Source: Cellulomonas sp.
Lineage (GTDB): Bacteria > Actinomycetota > Actinomycetes > Actinomycetales > Cellulomonadaceae
Direction of reading: 5' to 3'
Length of the DNA stretch: 32,166 nucleotides
Assembly: GCA_017882855.1 (NCBI GenBank)
Contig: JADGOR010000016.1
Coordinates: 1-32,166 of the forward strand
A program made the translations under genes and the position numbers. The notes under the pieces were generated by a model that worked only from the letters and a program-made list of their open reading frames with translations, was not told the DNA's origin and made no database searches. Position 1 is the stretch's first letter. Each line of letters opens with the position of its first letter. Below are positions 17,081 through 26,075 of this stretch, in pieces.

Positions 17081-17962
17081 GTGGACCCCTCGCGCCCGCT
17101 GGATCACGGTCCGGCTCCGCTCCCCGGCTCGTTGACCTCGGTCGCGCGTTGTCTCGTGATGGGCATCCTGAACGTCACGCCCGACTCGTTCAGCGACGGT
17201 GGCGAGTGGGACCGCCCTGACCGGGCCATCCCGCGTGGCCTCGCGCTGGCAGCCGACGGCGCGGACATCATCGATGTCGGCGGCGAGTCCACCCGGCCCG
17301 GCGCCGTCCGGATCGGCGCTCAGCAGGAGCTCGACCGGGTCATCCCGGTGGTGGCCGGGCTCGCCGAGGCCGGCGTGGCCGTGAGTGTCGACACGACCCG
17401 GGCGTCGGTCGCACAGGCGGCCCTCGAGCACGGCGCGGTGATCGTCAACGACGTCTCCGCGGGCGCGGTCGATCCGGCGATGGCCGGCCTGATCGCGAGC
17501 GCCGGGGTCGTCTACGTCGCGATGCACAGCCGCGGTGCGAGTGACGCGCCCGACGAGTACGGCGATGTCGTGACCGACGTCGCCCGCGAGCTGGGCGATC
17601 GGGTGGCAGCTCTCCTTGCGGCAGGTGTCCAGGGTCACCAGCTGGTCCTCGACCCGGGTCTCGGATTCGCCAAGTCGGGAGCCAACAACTGGCCGCTGCT
17701 CGCCCGGCTCGACGAGCTGCGCGGCCTCGGTTACCCGCTGCTCATCGGCGCGTCCCGCAAGCGGTTCCTCGGCGCCCTCCGGTCCACCCGGACGGGCGTT
17801 CCCCTGGCACCGTCGCTACGGGACAACGCCACCACCGCGGTCACCGCTCTCGCGGCGGCGGCCGGTGCCTGGTGCGTCCGGGTCCATGACGTGACAGGCT
17901 CAGCGGACGCGGTGAGAGTCGCCGCTGCGTGGACGGCAGCCGGCCGAGAGGACGCCCAGTGA
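17081..17962 (+). CDS. folP: Dihydropteroate synthase
   Basis: Condenses p-aminobenzoate with dihydropterin pyrophosphate; it is the sulfonamide target. It is a 293-residue TIM barrel. MGILNVTPDSFSDGG (residues ~27-41) is loop 1, DVGGESTRPGA loop 2, VNDVSAG a substrate strand, LDPGLGFAKSGANN the pterin pocket, and IGASRKRFLG carries the phosphate-binding Ser/Arg. The GTG at 17081 is placed by the -10-like element just before it. Its TGA overlaps the GTG of the folB-folK gene by four bases (GTGA), implying translational coupling. Confidence 0.96.
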   Translation: MDPSRPLDHGPAPLPGSLTSVARCLVMGILNVTPDSFSDGGEWDRPDRAIPRGLALAADGADIIDVGGESTRPGAVRIGAQQELDRVIPVVAGLAEAGVAVSVDTTRASVAQAALEHGAVIVNDVSAGAVDPAMAGLIASAGVVYVAMHSRGASDAPDEYGDVVTDVARELGDRVAALLAAGVQGHQLVLDPGLGFAKSGANNWPLLARLDELRGLGYPLLIGASRKRFLGALRSTRTGVPLAPSLRDNATTAVTALAAAAGAWCVRVHDVTGSADAVRVAAAWTAAGREDAQ

Positions 17963-19425
17963 GCATGGAGCCATACCGCGGAGCCGGTCCCTTCCCGGGC
18001 GAGGACGGGCAGCCCCTGGATCAGATCCAGCTGCTCGGGCTCTCGGCCACCGGCTATCACGGCGTGTTCGAGCACGAGCGGCGGGACGGCCAGCTATTCG
18101 TGGCGGACGTCGTCATCCACCTCGACCTACGCCCGGCAGCGGGCGGCGACGACCTCGCGCTGACCGTGGACTACGGATCGCTCGCCGAGGAGGTGGTGGC
18201 CGTCCTCGCCGGCGAGCCCGCCGATCTGGTCGAGACGGTCTCCGAGCGGGTCGCCGCCGCAGTCCTACGACACGAGCGGGTCGCCGCCGTCGACGTCGCG
18301 ATCCACAAGCCGCACGCGCCGGTCGCCGTCGCGATGAACGACGTGGTGGTCGCCATCCGACGCGATCGTTCGCGACCACCGGTCGCGGCTCTCCCGCGCG
18401 CCGAGGCCGGCGAGGTGAGCCCGTTGGAACCGTCGGCGGTCGCGGACCCGATGCCGATGCCGGACGACTCGGTCACCCGCCCCATGTCGGCAGTCCCGCT
18501 CCTTGTCGCGGACGACGACCTGCCCGGTCCGGTAGAGACGGAACCCGCAGCCGAACCGGCCGAGCCGGCCGTCGCCGATGCTCTCGATCGGGTGCCACTG
18601 CAAGCGGTCGAGGCGGTCCTGGCCCTGGGTTCGAACGTCGGTGCGCCGGAGGACACCCTGCGCCGCGCGGTCGCCGACCTGGCCGCACTACCGGGCGTCG
18701 AGGTCGTCCGCGTCTCGCCGCTGGCGAGGACCGCGGCCGTCGGCGGACCCGAGCAACCGGACTTCCTGAACACCGTGGCGATCGTCCGGACGACGCTGGC
18801 TCCGCGGGCACTGCTGCGAGCCTGCCAACAGCTCGAGGCTCGGCACGGCCGGGTCCGCGCCGAGCGCTGGGGTCCACGCTCGCTCGACATCGACATCATC
18901 GTGTTCGGCGAGGTGACCGGGGTGTCCGACGACCTCGAGCTGCCGCACCCGCAGGCGAGCCAGCGTGCATTCGTGCTGCAGCCGTGGGCGCAGATAGCAC
19001 CGCATGCCGTACTGCCGGGGCTGGGTGGTGGCCCGGTGGCGGCGCTCGCCGCGACCGCGCCGGATCGGGACGGTATCCGGTGGATGGCCGTCGACTGGCT
19101 GCACCGTGACGAGCCGGCGGAGGCTCCGCCCGCCGGGACCCACGCTGCCGCCCCGCCGCCGTTCCCGCCCGCTGCCGCCCCGACGTTCTCAACAGTGGTC
19201 GCTCCGCCCGCCGGGACCCACGCTGCCGCCCCGCCGCCGTTCCCGCCCGCTGCCGCCCCGACGTTCTCACCAGTGGTCGCTCCGCCCGCTGCCGCCCCTC
19301 TGCCGCCCTCGCCGTTCCCACGGTTTCCGCCGCTGATCGCCCCCGAGGCACCCGATGACCCGCCGGCTCCGCCGGACCGCGGCGACGGGACTGCCGACCC
19401 GACGCCGATCACCTACCTCCCATGA
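17959..19425 (+). CDS. folB/folK: Fused dihydroneopterin aldolase / HPPK (FolB-FolK) with proline-rich tail
   Basis: One 488-residue protein joins two steps of folate synthesis. Residues 21-135 are FolB: GYHGVFEHERRDGQ, Tyr72 in VDYGSL and Lys117 in IHKPHAP are the aldolase signatures. Residues 136-215 are a Pro/acidic linker. Residues 219-385 are FolK: LALGSNVG, PDFLNTV, RWGPRSLDIDIIVFG and LPHPQ. The last ~100 residues are a Pro/Ala-rich tail with two near-identical 26-residue repeats and a partial third, not part of either enzyme. The GTG at 17959 gives a four-base overlap with folP; an ATG at 17965 is the alternative. The product of FolB feeds FolK, and the FolK product feeds FolP, so all three work in sequence. 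The stop overlaps the next ATG (ATGA). Confidence 0.93.
   Translation: MSMEPYRGAGPFPGEDGQPLDQIQLLGLSATGYHGVFEHERRDGQLFVADVVIHLDLRPAAGGDDLALTVDYGSLAEEVVAVLAGEPADLVETVSERVAAAVLRHERVAAVDVAIHKPHAPVAVAMNDVVVAIRRDRSRPPVAALPRAEAGEVSPLEPSAVADPMPMPDDSVTRPMSAVPLLVADDDLPGPVETEPAAEPAEPAVADALDRVPLQAVEAVLALGSNVGAPEDTLRRAVADLAALPGVEVVRVSPLARTAAVGGPEQPDFLNTVAIVRTTLAPRALLRACQQLEARHGRVRAERWGPRSLDIDIIVFGEVTGVSDDLELPHPQASQRAFVLQPWAQIAPHAVLPGLGGGPVAALAATAPDRDGIRWMAVDWLHRDEPAEAPPAGTHAAAPPPFPPAAAPTFSTVVAPPAGTHAAAPPPFPPAAAPTFSPVVAPPAAAPLPPSPFPRFPPLIAPEAPDDPPAPPDRGDGTADPTPITYLP
19123..19278 (+). repeat. 78-base tandem repeat, two copies, in the folB-folK tail
   Basis: Copies at 19123-19200 and 19201-19278 differ by one base (A/C near the end, Thr versus Pro). 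A truncated third copy begins at 19279. Each unit encodes 26 residues rich in Pro and Ala, starting with APPAGTHAAAPPPFPP. Near identity at the DNA level points to recent duplication. Confidence 0.9.
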
Positions 19426-19913
19426 CCCGGACCCGGTGGCAGACCCTGCTGGCCACCGCGGGCGTCTCCGCCGCGGTGTCGTGGACGGTCTTGCGCCTGT
19501 TCGAGCGGCACAGCGCATCGATGCCGCCGACGTCGTGGCTGGTGTGTCTGGTGCTGCTCGCGACGTCGGGGTTGGTGTTCAGCCTCGGGTGGGCGGTCCG
19601 TCAGGGCACGAACGGCAAGGGACCGAAGGTCGAGCCCGTGCGGGCGGTTCGCACCGTCGTCCTGGCAAAGGCCTCGTGCTACAGCGGCTCGCTGCTGCTC
19701 GGGTGGTACGTCGCCCAGGTGCTCCTGGTGATCGGTGATCTCGCGAACGAACCGCGCCGAGAGCGCGCCTTGACCGCGGGGGTTGCCGCGATCTGCGCGC
19801 TCGTGCTGGCCGTCGTCGGGCTCGTGGTGGAACGGTTCTGCCAGGTTCCCCCGCCGTCCGCCGCCGCCGCCGAGAAGATCCCCGGTTCGGCGGCACCCTC
19901 CAGCGCGCACTGA
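19422..19913 (+). CDS. DUF3180 membrane protein
   Basis: A 163-residue integral membrane protein with four hydrophobic segments: about residues 8-24, 37-57, 80-104 and 116-138. The stretch VRAVRTVVLAKASCYSGSLLLGWYVAQ is the conserved core of DUF3180, an actinobacterial family nearly always placed beside folK (the same order is known in mycobacteria). Its function is unknown. Its ATG overlaps the folB-folK stop by four bases, so its translation is tied to the folate genes. A Pro/Ala-rich C-terminal tail follows the last helix. The 116-base gap after it separates it from the PH-domain pair. Confidence 0.85.
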   Translation: MTRTRWQTLLATAGVSAAVSWTVLRLFERHSASMPPTSWLVCLVLLATSGLVFSLGWAVRQGTNGKGPKVEPVRAVRTVVLAKASCYSGSLLLGWYVAQVLLVIGDLANEPRRERALTAGVAAICALVLAVVGLVVERFCQVPPPSAAAAEKIPGSAAPSSAH

Positions 19914-20017
19914 CCGGTCCGCGGCTCGACCCCGCGATGGGACGGGCCGCCGGCATCGCCGCCGAACCGTGCGTCCGGTGGTGGCTGGTCCGGTACCGCG
20001 AGGGCCCGGCGGGATGC

Positions 20018-20023
20018 CAGGAT
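20018..20023 (+). promoter_or_regulatory. Possible leaderless -10 element of the first PH-domain gene
   Basis: CAGGAT six bases before the ATG at 20030. It differs from TAnnnT at the first base only. No ribosome binding site is seen at that start. Confidence 0.3.
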
Positions 20024-20029
20024 GATTCC

Positions 20030-20533
20030 ATGACCTCCCCCGGTGGTGCACCAGGTCCGTTCGACCCGCAAGGAGTGGTCTGGCAACCCGTCTCGACCCG
20101 GCTGATCCGAGCCCGGTTGGTGTCGGCGCTGCCCCTCGTGCTGGTGCCGGCCGTGCTTCTCGCGCTCGCGGCCGCCGCGAGCGGCGTCACCGGACTCTGG
20201 TTCGTGGTGGCGGCGCTCGCGCTCCTCACGATGTGGATCGTCTGGGTGATCCCCCGCCAGGTGCACGCGTACGGCTACGCGGAACGGAACGACGACCTCC
20301 TGATCCGTAGAGGGGTCATGTTCCGCTCGCTCGTCGTCGTCCCGTACGGCCGGATGCAGTTCGTCGATGTGAAGGCAGGACCGGTCGACCGCTGGTGCGA
20401 CATCGCGGCCGTCAAGCTGCACACCGCGTCGGTGCACACCGACGCCCACATCGCCGGGCTCGCGCCGGCCGAGGCGGCGCGGCTCCGTGATCGCCTCGCC
20501 AGTCGCGGCGAGGCGCAGCTGGCGGGTCTGTGA
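20030..20533 (+). CDS. Bacterial PH-domain membrane protein (YdbS-like)
   Basis: A 167-residue protein. After a soluble start (VVWQPVSTRLIRARLV) come two transmembrane segments (about residues 30-50 and 53-73). One bPH2 domain (DUF304) follows, seen in YAERNDDLLIRRGVMFRSLVVVPYGRMQFVDVKAGPVDRW and LHTASVHTDAHIAGL. Such proteins occur as pairs, YdbS with YdbT, the small one first, as here. In Bacillus the pair is linked to resistance to certain antimicrobial peptides; the role here is unknown. The ATG at 20030 is preferred; other ATGs just upstream are out of frame. The stop overlaps the GTG of the larger partner by four bases. Confidence 0.85.
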   Translation: MTSPGGAPGPFDPQGVVWQPVSTRLIRARLVSALPLVLVPAVLLALAAAASGVTGLWFVVAALALLTMWIVWVIPRQVHAYGYAERNDDLLIRRGVMFRSLVVVPYGRMQFVDVKAGPVDRWCDIAAVKLHTASVHTDAHIAGLAPAEAARLRDRLASRGEAQLAGL

Positions 20534-22059
20534 ACGCGCAGCTCGGCCCGATCCCGTCGGGAACGACGGCGCCGGGAGCGCCCACCCCGCTCGGCCGGCC
20601 GTCGGCGGGTCCGGACGGACTCGTCTGGCGCCGGGTCCACCCGGTGACACCGCTGGTCAAGGGCTGGAAGGCGATCGCCGTGATGGCCGCGGTCATCGCG
20701 CAACAGGCCGGCGACAACCTTGCGCGCGGCCTGGACCTGGTCCGCGGCTCGGGCGTCCTCGTTCTCCTGGGCGGGCTGCTCGCGGTGGTCCTGCTGGTGA
20801 CCGGTCTCTCGTGGCTTTCCTGGCGGATGACCCGCTATGCGATCGACGCGCAAGCCGTCCACCTGCGTCAGGGCGTGATCTTCCGGCAGCAGCGCCAGGC
20901 ACGGCTCGACCGCTTGCAGGCCGTCGACATCGTCCAGCCCATCGTCGCGCGCATCTTCGGCCTGGCCGAGCTCAAGCTCGAGGTCGCGGGTGGCGCCGAT
21001 TCCGCGATCAAGCTCGCGTTCCTCAAGGAGTCGGAGGCCAACGGCCTGCGCAACGAGCTGCTGGCCCGCGCGGCCGGCGTGGTGACCGCCGAGCGCGGCG
21101 TCGATGCGCCGGTGCCGGCCCCGCCGCCCGAGCGGCACATCGTCTCGGTGCCGTTGTCGCGGCTGATCGGCTCCATCGTCCTGACGCCGTCGATGCTCGT
21201 CGTCGTGCTCGCCGCCATCGCCGTGCCGGCCGGGATGATCATTGCGGGGGATCCGGGCGCGATCGTGCTGCTGCCCGCCACGTTGTTCAGCGTCGTCGGC
21301 GTGTTGTGGAAGGAGTTCAACCAGGGCTTCAACTTCCAGGCTGCCATCGCGCCGGACGGGATCCGGTTGCGGCATGGCCTGACCGAGGCGCGTTCACAGA
21401 CCGTGCCACCCGGTCGGATCCAGGCGGTCAGGTTGCGGCGGCGTTTGCTGTGGCGCTGGGCCGACTGGTGGCGGGTCGACGTCAACGTTGCCGGCTACGG
21501 CCAGAAGCAGGGTGCGACCGAGACCGTGCTGCTGCCGGTCGGCACCAGGGACGAGGCGCTGCTCGCGTTGTGGCTCGTCCTGCCGGATCTGGGTGTTCCC
21601 GACGCGCGGGCCTTCCTCGACGCCGCGCTGAACGGTTCCGGTTCCGGTTCTGCGGCGGGCTTCACCACGTGTCCGCGGCGGTCGCGCTGGCTCAGCCCGC
21701 TCGCCTGGCGGGTGCAGGGTGTCGCCCTGACCGACCGGGCCGCCATCCTCCGCCGGGGTCGCTTCAGTCGCGTGGTCGAGTTCGTCCCGCTCGAGCGGAC
21801 CCAGTCGGTCGGGATCTCGCAAGGGCCCGTTGCGCGGGGCTTCGGGGTTGCCACCCTCACGCTGCACTCGACGCACGGAGCGATCAGGCCGGTCGTCGAC
21901 CACCTCGCAGCCGCCGACGTAGCCGATCTCGCCAACCAGGTGGTGAACCGGTCCCGCGCGGCGCGGGCGACCGCGGCACCGGAACAGTGGCTGAGCCGGG
22001 TCCGCGCGGCGGGGCTACCCGTCGCCGGTCCGGTGGGCGCGGCGGGCGGCGGATCGTGA
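20530..22059 (+). CDS. Large bacterial PH-domain membrane protein (YdbT-like)
   Basis: A 509-residue partner of the previous gene. It has a soluble start ([17 protein letters not shown]), paired transmembrane helices near 75-97, and a first bPH2 domain ([38 protein letters not shown]). A second membrane region lies near 213-260. Two further bPH2 copies follow: [31 protein letters not shown] and [34 protein letters not shown]. Three PH copies on two membrane hairpins is the YdbT layout. Start GTG 20530 by four-base overlap with the small partner. Its own stop overlaps the next start the same way. The two proteins probably form one membrane complex, by inference from fusion-like coupling. Confidence 0.85.
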   Translation: MNAQLGPIPSGTTAPGAPTPLGRPSAGPDGLVWRRVHPVTPLVKGWKAIAVMAAVIAQQAGDNLARGLDLVRGSGVLVLLGGLLAVVLLVTGLSWLSWRMTRYAIDAQAVHLRQGVIFRQQRQARLDRLQAVDIVQPIVARIFGLAELKLEVAGGADSAIKLAFLKESEANGLRNELLARAAGVVTAERGVDAPVPAPPPERHIVSVPLSRLIGSIVLTPSMLVVVLAAIAVPAGMIIAGDPGAIVLLPATLFSVVGVLWKEFNQGFNFQAAIAPDGIRLRHGLTEARSQTVPPGRIQAVRLRRRLLWRWADWWRVDVNVAGYGQKQGATETVLLPVGTRDEALLALWLVLPDLGVPDARAFLDAALNGSGSGSAAGFTTCPRRSRWLSPLAWRVQGVALTDRAAILRRGRFSRVVEFVPLERTQSVGISQGPVARGFGVATLTLHSTHGAIRPVVDHLAAADVADLANQVVNRSRAARATAAPEQWLSRVRAAGLPVAGPVGAAGGGS

Positions 22060-22994
22060 GCATCATGTCTCCCGGGAGCGGGGCTGCTCCCTCGGAGCGG
22101 CCCGGGCGCCTGGGTGTCGGCGTCGTGGGGGCCGGCCGGGTCGGTGCGGTCCTCGGGAGTGCGCTTCGTGCGGCCGGCCACGTCGTCGTCGGCGCCAGCG
22201 GCATCTCGGAGGAGAGTCGGGAGCGGATCTCGGTGCTGCTGCCCGGGGTCCCGCAGTGCGAGGTGACCGAGGTCGTCGAGCGGGCCGAGCTGGTCCTGCT
22301 GACCGTGCCCGACGACGCGCTGCCCGGCTTGGTCGCCGGTCTCGCCGAGCTGGGCGCGTGGCAGCCGGGCCAGCTGGTCGTGCACACCTCCGGCCGGTTC
22401 GGCACTGCGGTCCTCGCCCCGGTGCGCGCCGCAGGCGCCATCCCGCTCGCGATCCACCCGGCGATGACCTTCAGCGGCACCTCGATGGACCTGTCCCGGA
22501 TCATCGAGTGCTGCTTCGCGGTCACCGCGGACGCGCCGTTCCTGCCGATCGCGCAAGCGCTCGTGGTGGAGATCGGCGGCGAGCCCGTCGTCGTCGCCGA
22601 GAAGGCGCGGCCGCTGTATCACGCCGCGCTCGCGCACGGGGCGAACCACCTCGTCGTGCTCGTCGCTCAAGCGACGCAAGCGCTAGCCGAGGCGGGCATC
22701 GCGGACGCCGGCCAGTTCATGGGCCCGCTGCTGCGCGCGGCGCTCGACCGAGCGTTGCGGTCCGAGCCGGGCAGCGTCGCCGCCCTGACCGGGCCGGTGG
22801 TGCGCGGCGACGTGGGCACCGTTCGTGCTCACCTGGCCGAGCTGACCCGGTTCGCCGCACGGGAGCCGAGGGCCGGCGACATCCCGGCCTCGTACCGCGC
22901 GCTCGCCCGCGCTTCGGTGCAGCGTGCGCTCGCGGCCGGGCGACTGCGAGAGGATCAAGCTGCAGCAGTTCTCGATGCGATCGACAACGGATGA
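22056..22994 (+). CDS. Rossmann-like DUF2520 protein
   Basis: A 312-residue dehydrogenase-like protein. [13 protein letters not shown] (about 22-34) is a dinucleotide-binding loop. An N-terminal Rossmann half runs to about 165 ([28 protein letters not shown]). An all-helical DUF2520 half follows, with [20 protein letters not shown]-type packing and the GPVVRGD motif. The architecture is that of 6-phosphogluconate-like reductases. In actinobacteria it lies directly before panC, which suggests a link with pantothenate synthesis, perhaps ketopantoate reduction; that is inference, as no panE is present here. The GTG at 22056 overlaps the previous stop by four bases; ATG 22065 is the alternative. 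Confidence 0.87.
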   Translation: MSIMSPGSGAAPSERPGRLGVGVVGAGRVGAVLGSALRAAGHVVVGASGISEESRERISVLLPGVPQCEVTEVVERAELVLLTVPDDALPGLVAGLAELGAWQPGQLVVHTSGRFGTAVLAPVRAAGAIPLAIHPAMTFSGTSMDLSRIIECCFAVTADAPFLPIAQALVVEIGGEPVVVAEKARPLYHAALAHGANHLVVLVAQATQALAEAGIADAGQFMGPLLRAALDRALRSEPGSVAALTGPVVRGDVGTVRAHLAELTRFAAREPRAGDIPASYRALARASVQRALAAGRLREDQAAAVLDAIDNG

Positions 22995-23008
22995 CGGGGG
23001 AGCGAGAC

Positions 23009-23875
23009 ATGGAGACGACACCGGCGCTGGCGCGGGACCGGGATGAGCTCGCGGCGATGCTGAGCTCGTTCACCGGCCGCCGCGCCGTGGTGATGACCAT
23101 GGGAGCCCTTCACGAGGGTCACCTGGCGCTGGTCCGGGCCGCCCGGGAGCTGGCCGACCACGTGGTCGTGACGATCTTCGTGAATCCGCTGCAGTTCGGC
23201 CCGCACGAGGACTTCGCCCGCTACCCGCGCGACCTCGACGCTGACCTCGTGCTTCTCGCCACCGCCGGTGCAGACCTCGTATTTGCACCGGGTCCGAACG
23301 TCGTCTACCCGGACGGCGACCCGATGGTGCGCGTCGTCGCCGGCCCGATCGAGACCGTCCTCGAGGGCACCATCCGGCCGGGCCACTTCTCCGGCGTGCT
23401 CACCGTGGTGCTCAAGTTCTTGCATCTCGTCTCGCCGGACCTCGCGTTCTTCGGCCAGAAGGATGCCCAGCAGCTGATCGCGGTGCGGCGCATGGTCCGG
23501 GATCTCGACGTCCCGGTCGAGGTGGTCGCGGTCCCGACGGTGCGCGACGCCGACGGGCTCGCGCTGTCGTCCCGCAACGTGTACCTGACACCCGAGCAGC
23601 GCCGACAGGCCCTCGCGCTCTCGAAGGCGCTGCACGCGGGTCTGGCGGCGGCCTCGGACGGCGCCGGCGCGGTGCGTACCGCCGCGCGGGCCGTGCTCGA
23701 CGGAGAACCCGAGATCGCGCTCGACTACGTGGCGCTGATCGACCCCGGCTCCGCGCAGGAGGTGGCGCGTGGGTATCGTGGCGATGCCATCCTGGCGGTC
23801 GCCGCGCGGGTGGGCACCACCAGGTTGATCGACAACACACCGCTCGTGGTGAGCGGCTCAGGAGGCACGTCATGA
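23009..23875 (+). CDS. panC: Pantothenate synthetase
   Basis: Joins pantoate and beta-alanine using ATP to form pantothenate. With the ATG at 23009 (GGGGGAG six bases before it) it has 288 residues, the usual length. An ATG at 22991 overlapping the previous stop (ATGA) is possible and would add six residues. The nucleotide motif is [12 protein letters not shown] (His35, His38). [19 protein letters not shown] is the pantoate pocket. FGQKDAQQL (Lys151) and SSRNVYL complete the active site. The beta-alanine comes from PanD, encoded immediately downstream with a four-base overlap. panB is not in the window. Confidence 0.96.
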   Translation: METTPALARDRDELAAMLSSFTGRRAVVMTMGALHEGHLALVRAARELADHVVVTIFVNPLQFGPHEDFARYPRDLDADLVLLATAGADLVFAPGPNVVYPDGDPMVRVVAGPIETVLEGTIRPGHFSGVLTVVLKFLHLVSPDLAFFGQKDAQQLIAVRRMVRDLDVPVEVVAVPTVRDADGLALSSRNVYLTPEQRRQALALSKALHAGLAAASDGAGAVRTAARAVLDGEPEIALDYVALIDPGSAQEVARGYRGDAILAVAARVGTTRLIDNTPLVVSGSGGTS

Positions 23876-24333
23876 CCTCGCTCCAACGCCCGATGATCAT
23901 CTCGAAGATTCATCGCGCGACCGTCACGCGGGCGGATCTGCACTACGTCGGGTCCATCACCGTCGACGCCACCTTGATGGAGGCGGCGGACCTGCTGCCC
24001 GGGCAGCAGCTCGACGTCGTCGACGTCACGAACGGTTCACGACTGACGACCTACGTGATCCCCGGCACCCCGGACTCCGGCGTGATCTGCATCAACGGGG
24101 CCGCCGCGCAGCTGATCGGACCGGGTGACCTGGTCATCCTGATGGCGTACGGGCTCATGTCGACCGAGGATGCACGGGTCTACCAGCCTCAGGTTGTCTT
24201 CGTGGACGCACAGAACCGGATCGTGTCGATCGGGCATGAGCCTGGCGACGTGCCGGCCGACTCGGGCCTCGAGCCGAGTGGCCTCCTCATCTCCGGCTAC
24301 CGTCACCGCGGTGACGCCGAGGCGGCCGAGTGA
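23872..24333 (+). CDS. panD: Aspartate 1-decarboxylase proenzyme
   Basis: Makes beta-alanine from aspartate for PanC. It is a pyruvoyl enzyme that cleaves itself at Gly27-Ser28 in [10 protein letters not shown]; Ser28 becomes the pyruvoyl group. Tyr58-type and Asn72-type residues lie in TYVIPG and INGAAAQL. At 153 residues it has a C-terminal tail of about 25 residues beyond the E. coli form, similar to other actinobacteria. ATG 23872 overlaps the panC stop by four bases and its own TGA overlaps the nadB GTG by four bases. Confidence 0.96.
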   Translation: MTSLQRPMIISKIHRATVTRADLHYVGSITVDATLMEAADLLPGQQLDVVDVTNGSRLTTYVIPGTPDSGVICINGAAAQLIGPGDLVILMAYGLMSTEDARVYQPQVVFVDAQNRIVSIGHEPGDVPADSGLEPSGLLISGYRHRGDAEAAE

Positions 24334-26030
24334 CGCGGCTCGCGCGACGCCTGGCCGCGCCGGAGCCTGGTTGGTTCGCCGAGGTCGACGCCGTCGTCGT
24401 CGGATCGGGGATCGCGGGGCTGACGGCAGCCCTGCGGCTCCGCACCCGCGTCCCCCGCGTGCTGCTCGTGACGAAGGGACAGCTTCAGTCCGGCTCGACC
24501 CTGTGGGCGCAGGGCGGCATCGCGGCCGCGCTCGACCCGAAGGACTCGGCGGAGGCGCACCTCAAGGACACCCTGGTGGCGGGTGCCGGGGTGTGCGACC
24601 CGGTTGCGGCGCGGGTCCTGGTGACCGAGGGTCCGCAGCGGGTGCGCGAGCTCGTGGCGCTCGGCGCGAACTTCGACACGGACGCCGCGGGCGCGCTCTC
24701 GCTGACCCGCGAGGGCGGCCACCACGCGAACCGGATCGCGCACGCGGGCGGCGACGCGACCGGGGCGGAGATCTCCCGCGCGCTCGTCGCTCAGCTCGAA
24801 GCCGTGCGCAGCGACCCCGGGATCGAGGTCATCGAGAACGCACTCGTGCTCGATCTGCTCACCTCGGCGCCGGATGCCGACGGGCGACCTGGTGCCGTCT
24901 GCGGCGCAACGCTGCACGTCATCGGCGCCGGCACCCGGGACGGCGTCGGCGCGGTGCTCGCGCGTGCGGTCATCCTTGCCACCGGGGGCATCGGTCAGGT
25001 CTTCCGGTCATCGACGAACCCGATCCAGGCCACCGGTGACGGTCTGGCCGCCTCGCTCCGGGCCGGTGCGGCCGTCGGCGACGTCGAGTTCGTCCAGTTC
25101 CACCCGACGGTGCTGTGGTCGGGCAGCGGGGCGCGCGGCCAGCTGACCCTGATCTCCGAGGCCGTCCGGGGCGAGGGCGCCATCCTGCTCAACACGCTCG
25201 GCGCACGGTTCATGGCGCAGGTGCACGAGCTGGCCGAGCTCGCGCCCCGGGACATCGTCTCGCGGGCGATCGTCCAGGACATGGCGCGGACCGGGTCCGA
25301 CCACGTTTTCCTCGACGCCCGCCACCTCGGAGCGGACTTCCTGCGCGGCCGGTTCCCGACCATCAACGAGCGCCTCCTCGAGCACGGCATCGACTTCACC
25401 GAGGAGCTCGTCCCGGTGGCGCCGGCGCAGCACTACCACTCCGGCGGCGTCGTGACGGATCTGAACGGGCGGTCCAGCCTGCCCGGTCTCTACGCGGCGG
25501 GCGAGGCGGCGTGCACCGGCGTGCACGGCGCGAACCGGCTCGCGTCCAACTCGCTCCTCGAGGGCCTCGTCTTCGCGCACCGCGCGGCCGAGGACGTCGT
25601 CGCGCGGGTCACCGCCGGCGAGCTGCCGGTGCTCGAGCCGATCACGCGCGGTGGCGACGAGGCGCTCGTGCCGGCCGCGTCCCGCCCGCGGATCCAGGGC
25701 ATCGTTCAGGACGGACCCGGTGTGATCCGGTCCGCTGACGGCCTGATGGCGGCGGCGAAGGCCCTGGCCGGAGCCCCGACGGCCGCATACCTGGTGCCGG
25801 ACGCGTTCGTCCGGCCGCAGACCGCCGAGTGGGAGACCACGAACATCCATCAGGTCGGCACGGTGCTCACGGCCACCGCCCTCGAACGACCGGAGACCCG
25901 CGGCGGACACTATCGGGAGGACTTCCCGCTGCCCGACGACGCGTGGCGGCTCCGCCTGGTGGCGACCCTCGATCCGGACGGCGAGCTCGAGCTGGCTCGG
26001 ACACCGGTGCCGCACCTCGACCTCGGCTGA
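24330..26030 (+). CDS. nadB: L-aspartate oxidase
   Basis: Oxidises aspartate to iminoaspartate, the first step of de novo NAD synthesis, with FAD. It has 566 residues. The FAD motif is [14 protein letters not shown] (GSGIAG at 25-30), with [11 protein letters not shown], a typical NadB loop, soon after. The substrate site is in [13 protein letters not shown] and QFHPTVL. The closing FAD motif is [30 protein letters not shown]-type, followed by [14 protein letters not shown]. The GTG at 24330 overlaps the panD stop. Both PanD and NadB use aspartate. nadA is not in the window. nadC lies 2.8 kb away beyond an opposite-strand block. Confidence 0.95.
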   Translation: MTRLARRLAAPEPGWFAEVDAVVVGSGIAGLTAALRLRTRVPRVLLVTKGQLQSGSTLWAQGGIAAALDPKDSAEAHLKDTLVAGAGVCDPVAARVLVTEGPQRVRELVALGANFDTDAAGALSLTREGGHHANRIAHAGGDATGAEISRALVAQLEAVRSDPGIEVIENALVLDLLTSAPDADGRPGAVCGATLHVIGAGTRDGVGAVLARAVILATGGIGQVFRSSTNPIQATGDGLAASLRAGAAVGDVEFVQFHPTVLWSGSGARGQLTLISEAVRGEGAILLNTLGARFMAQVHELAELAPRDIVSRAIVQDMARTGSDHVFLDARHLGADFLRGRFPTINERLLEHGIDFTEELVPVAPAQHYHSGGVVTDLNGRSSLPGLYAAGEAACTGVHGANRLASNSLLEGLVFAHRAAEDVVARVTAGELPVLEPITRGGDEALVPAASRPRIQGIVQDGPGVIRSADGLMAAAKALAGAPTAAYLVPDAFVRPQTAEWETTNIHQVGTVLTATALERPETRGGHYREDFPLPDDAWRLRLVATLDPDGELELARTPVPHLDLG

Positions 26031-26075
26031 GGGCGATGCGGCTCCGGTGGCTGCGCGCCGGGCCGCCCGCGGGCG

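Noticed and set aside
26060-26075. A terminator in the 45-base gap between nadB and the persulfide reductase gene
   Set aside because: GCCCGCGGGC is palindromic but has no room for a loop and is expected by chance at this GC content.
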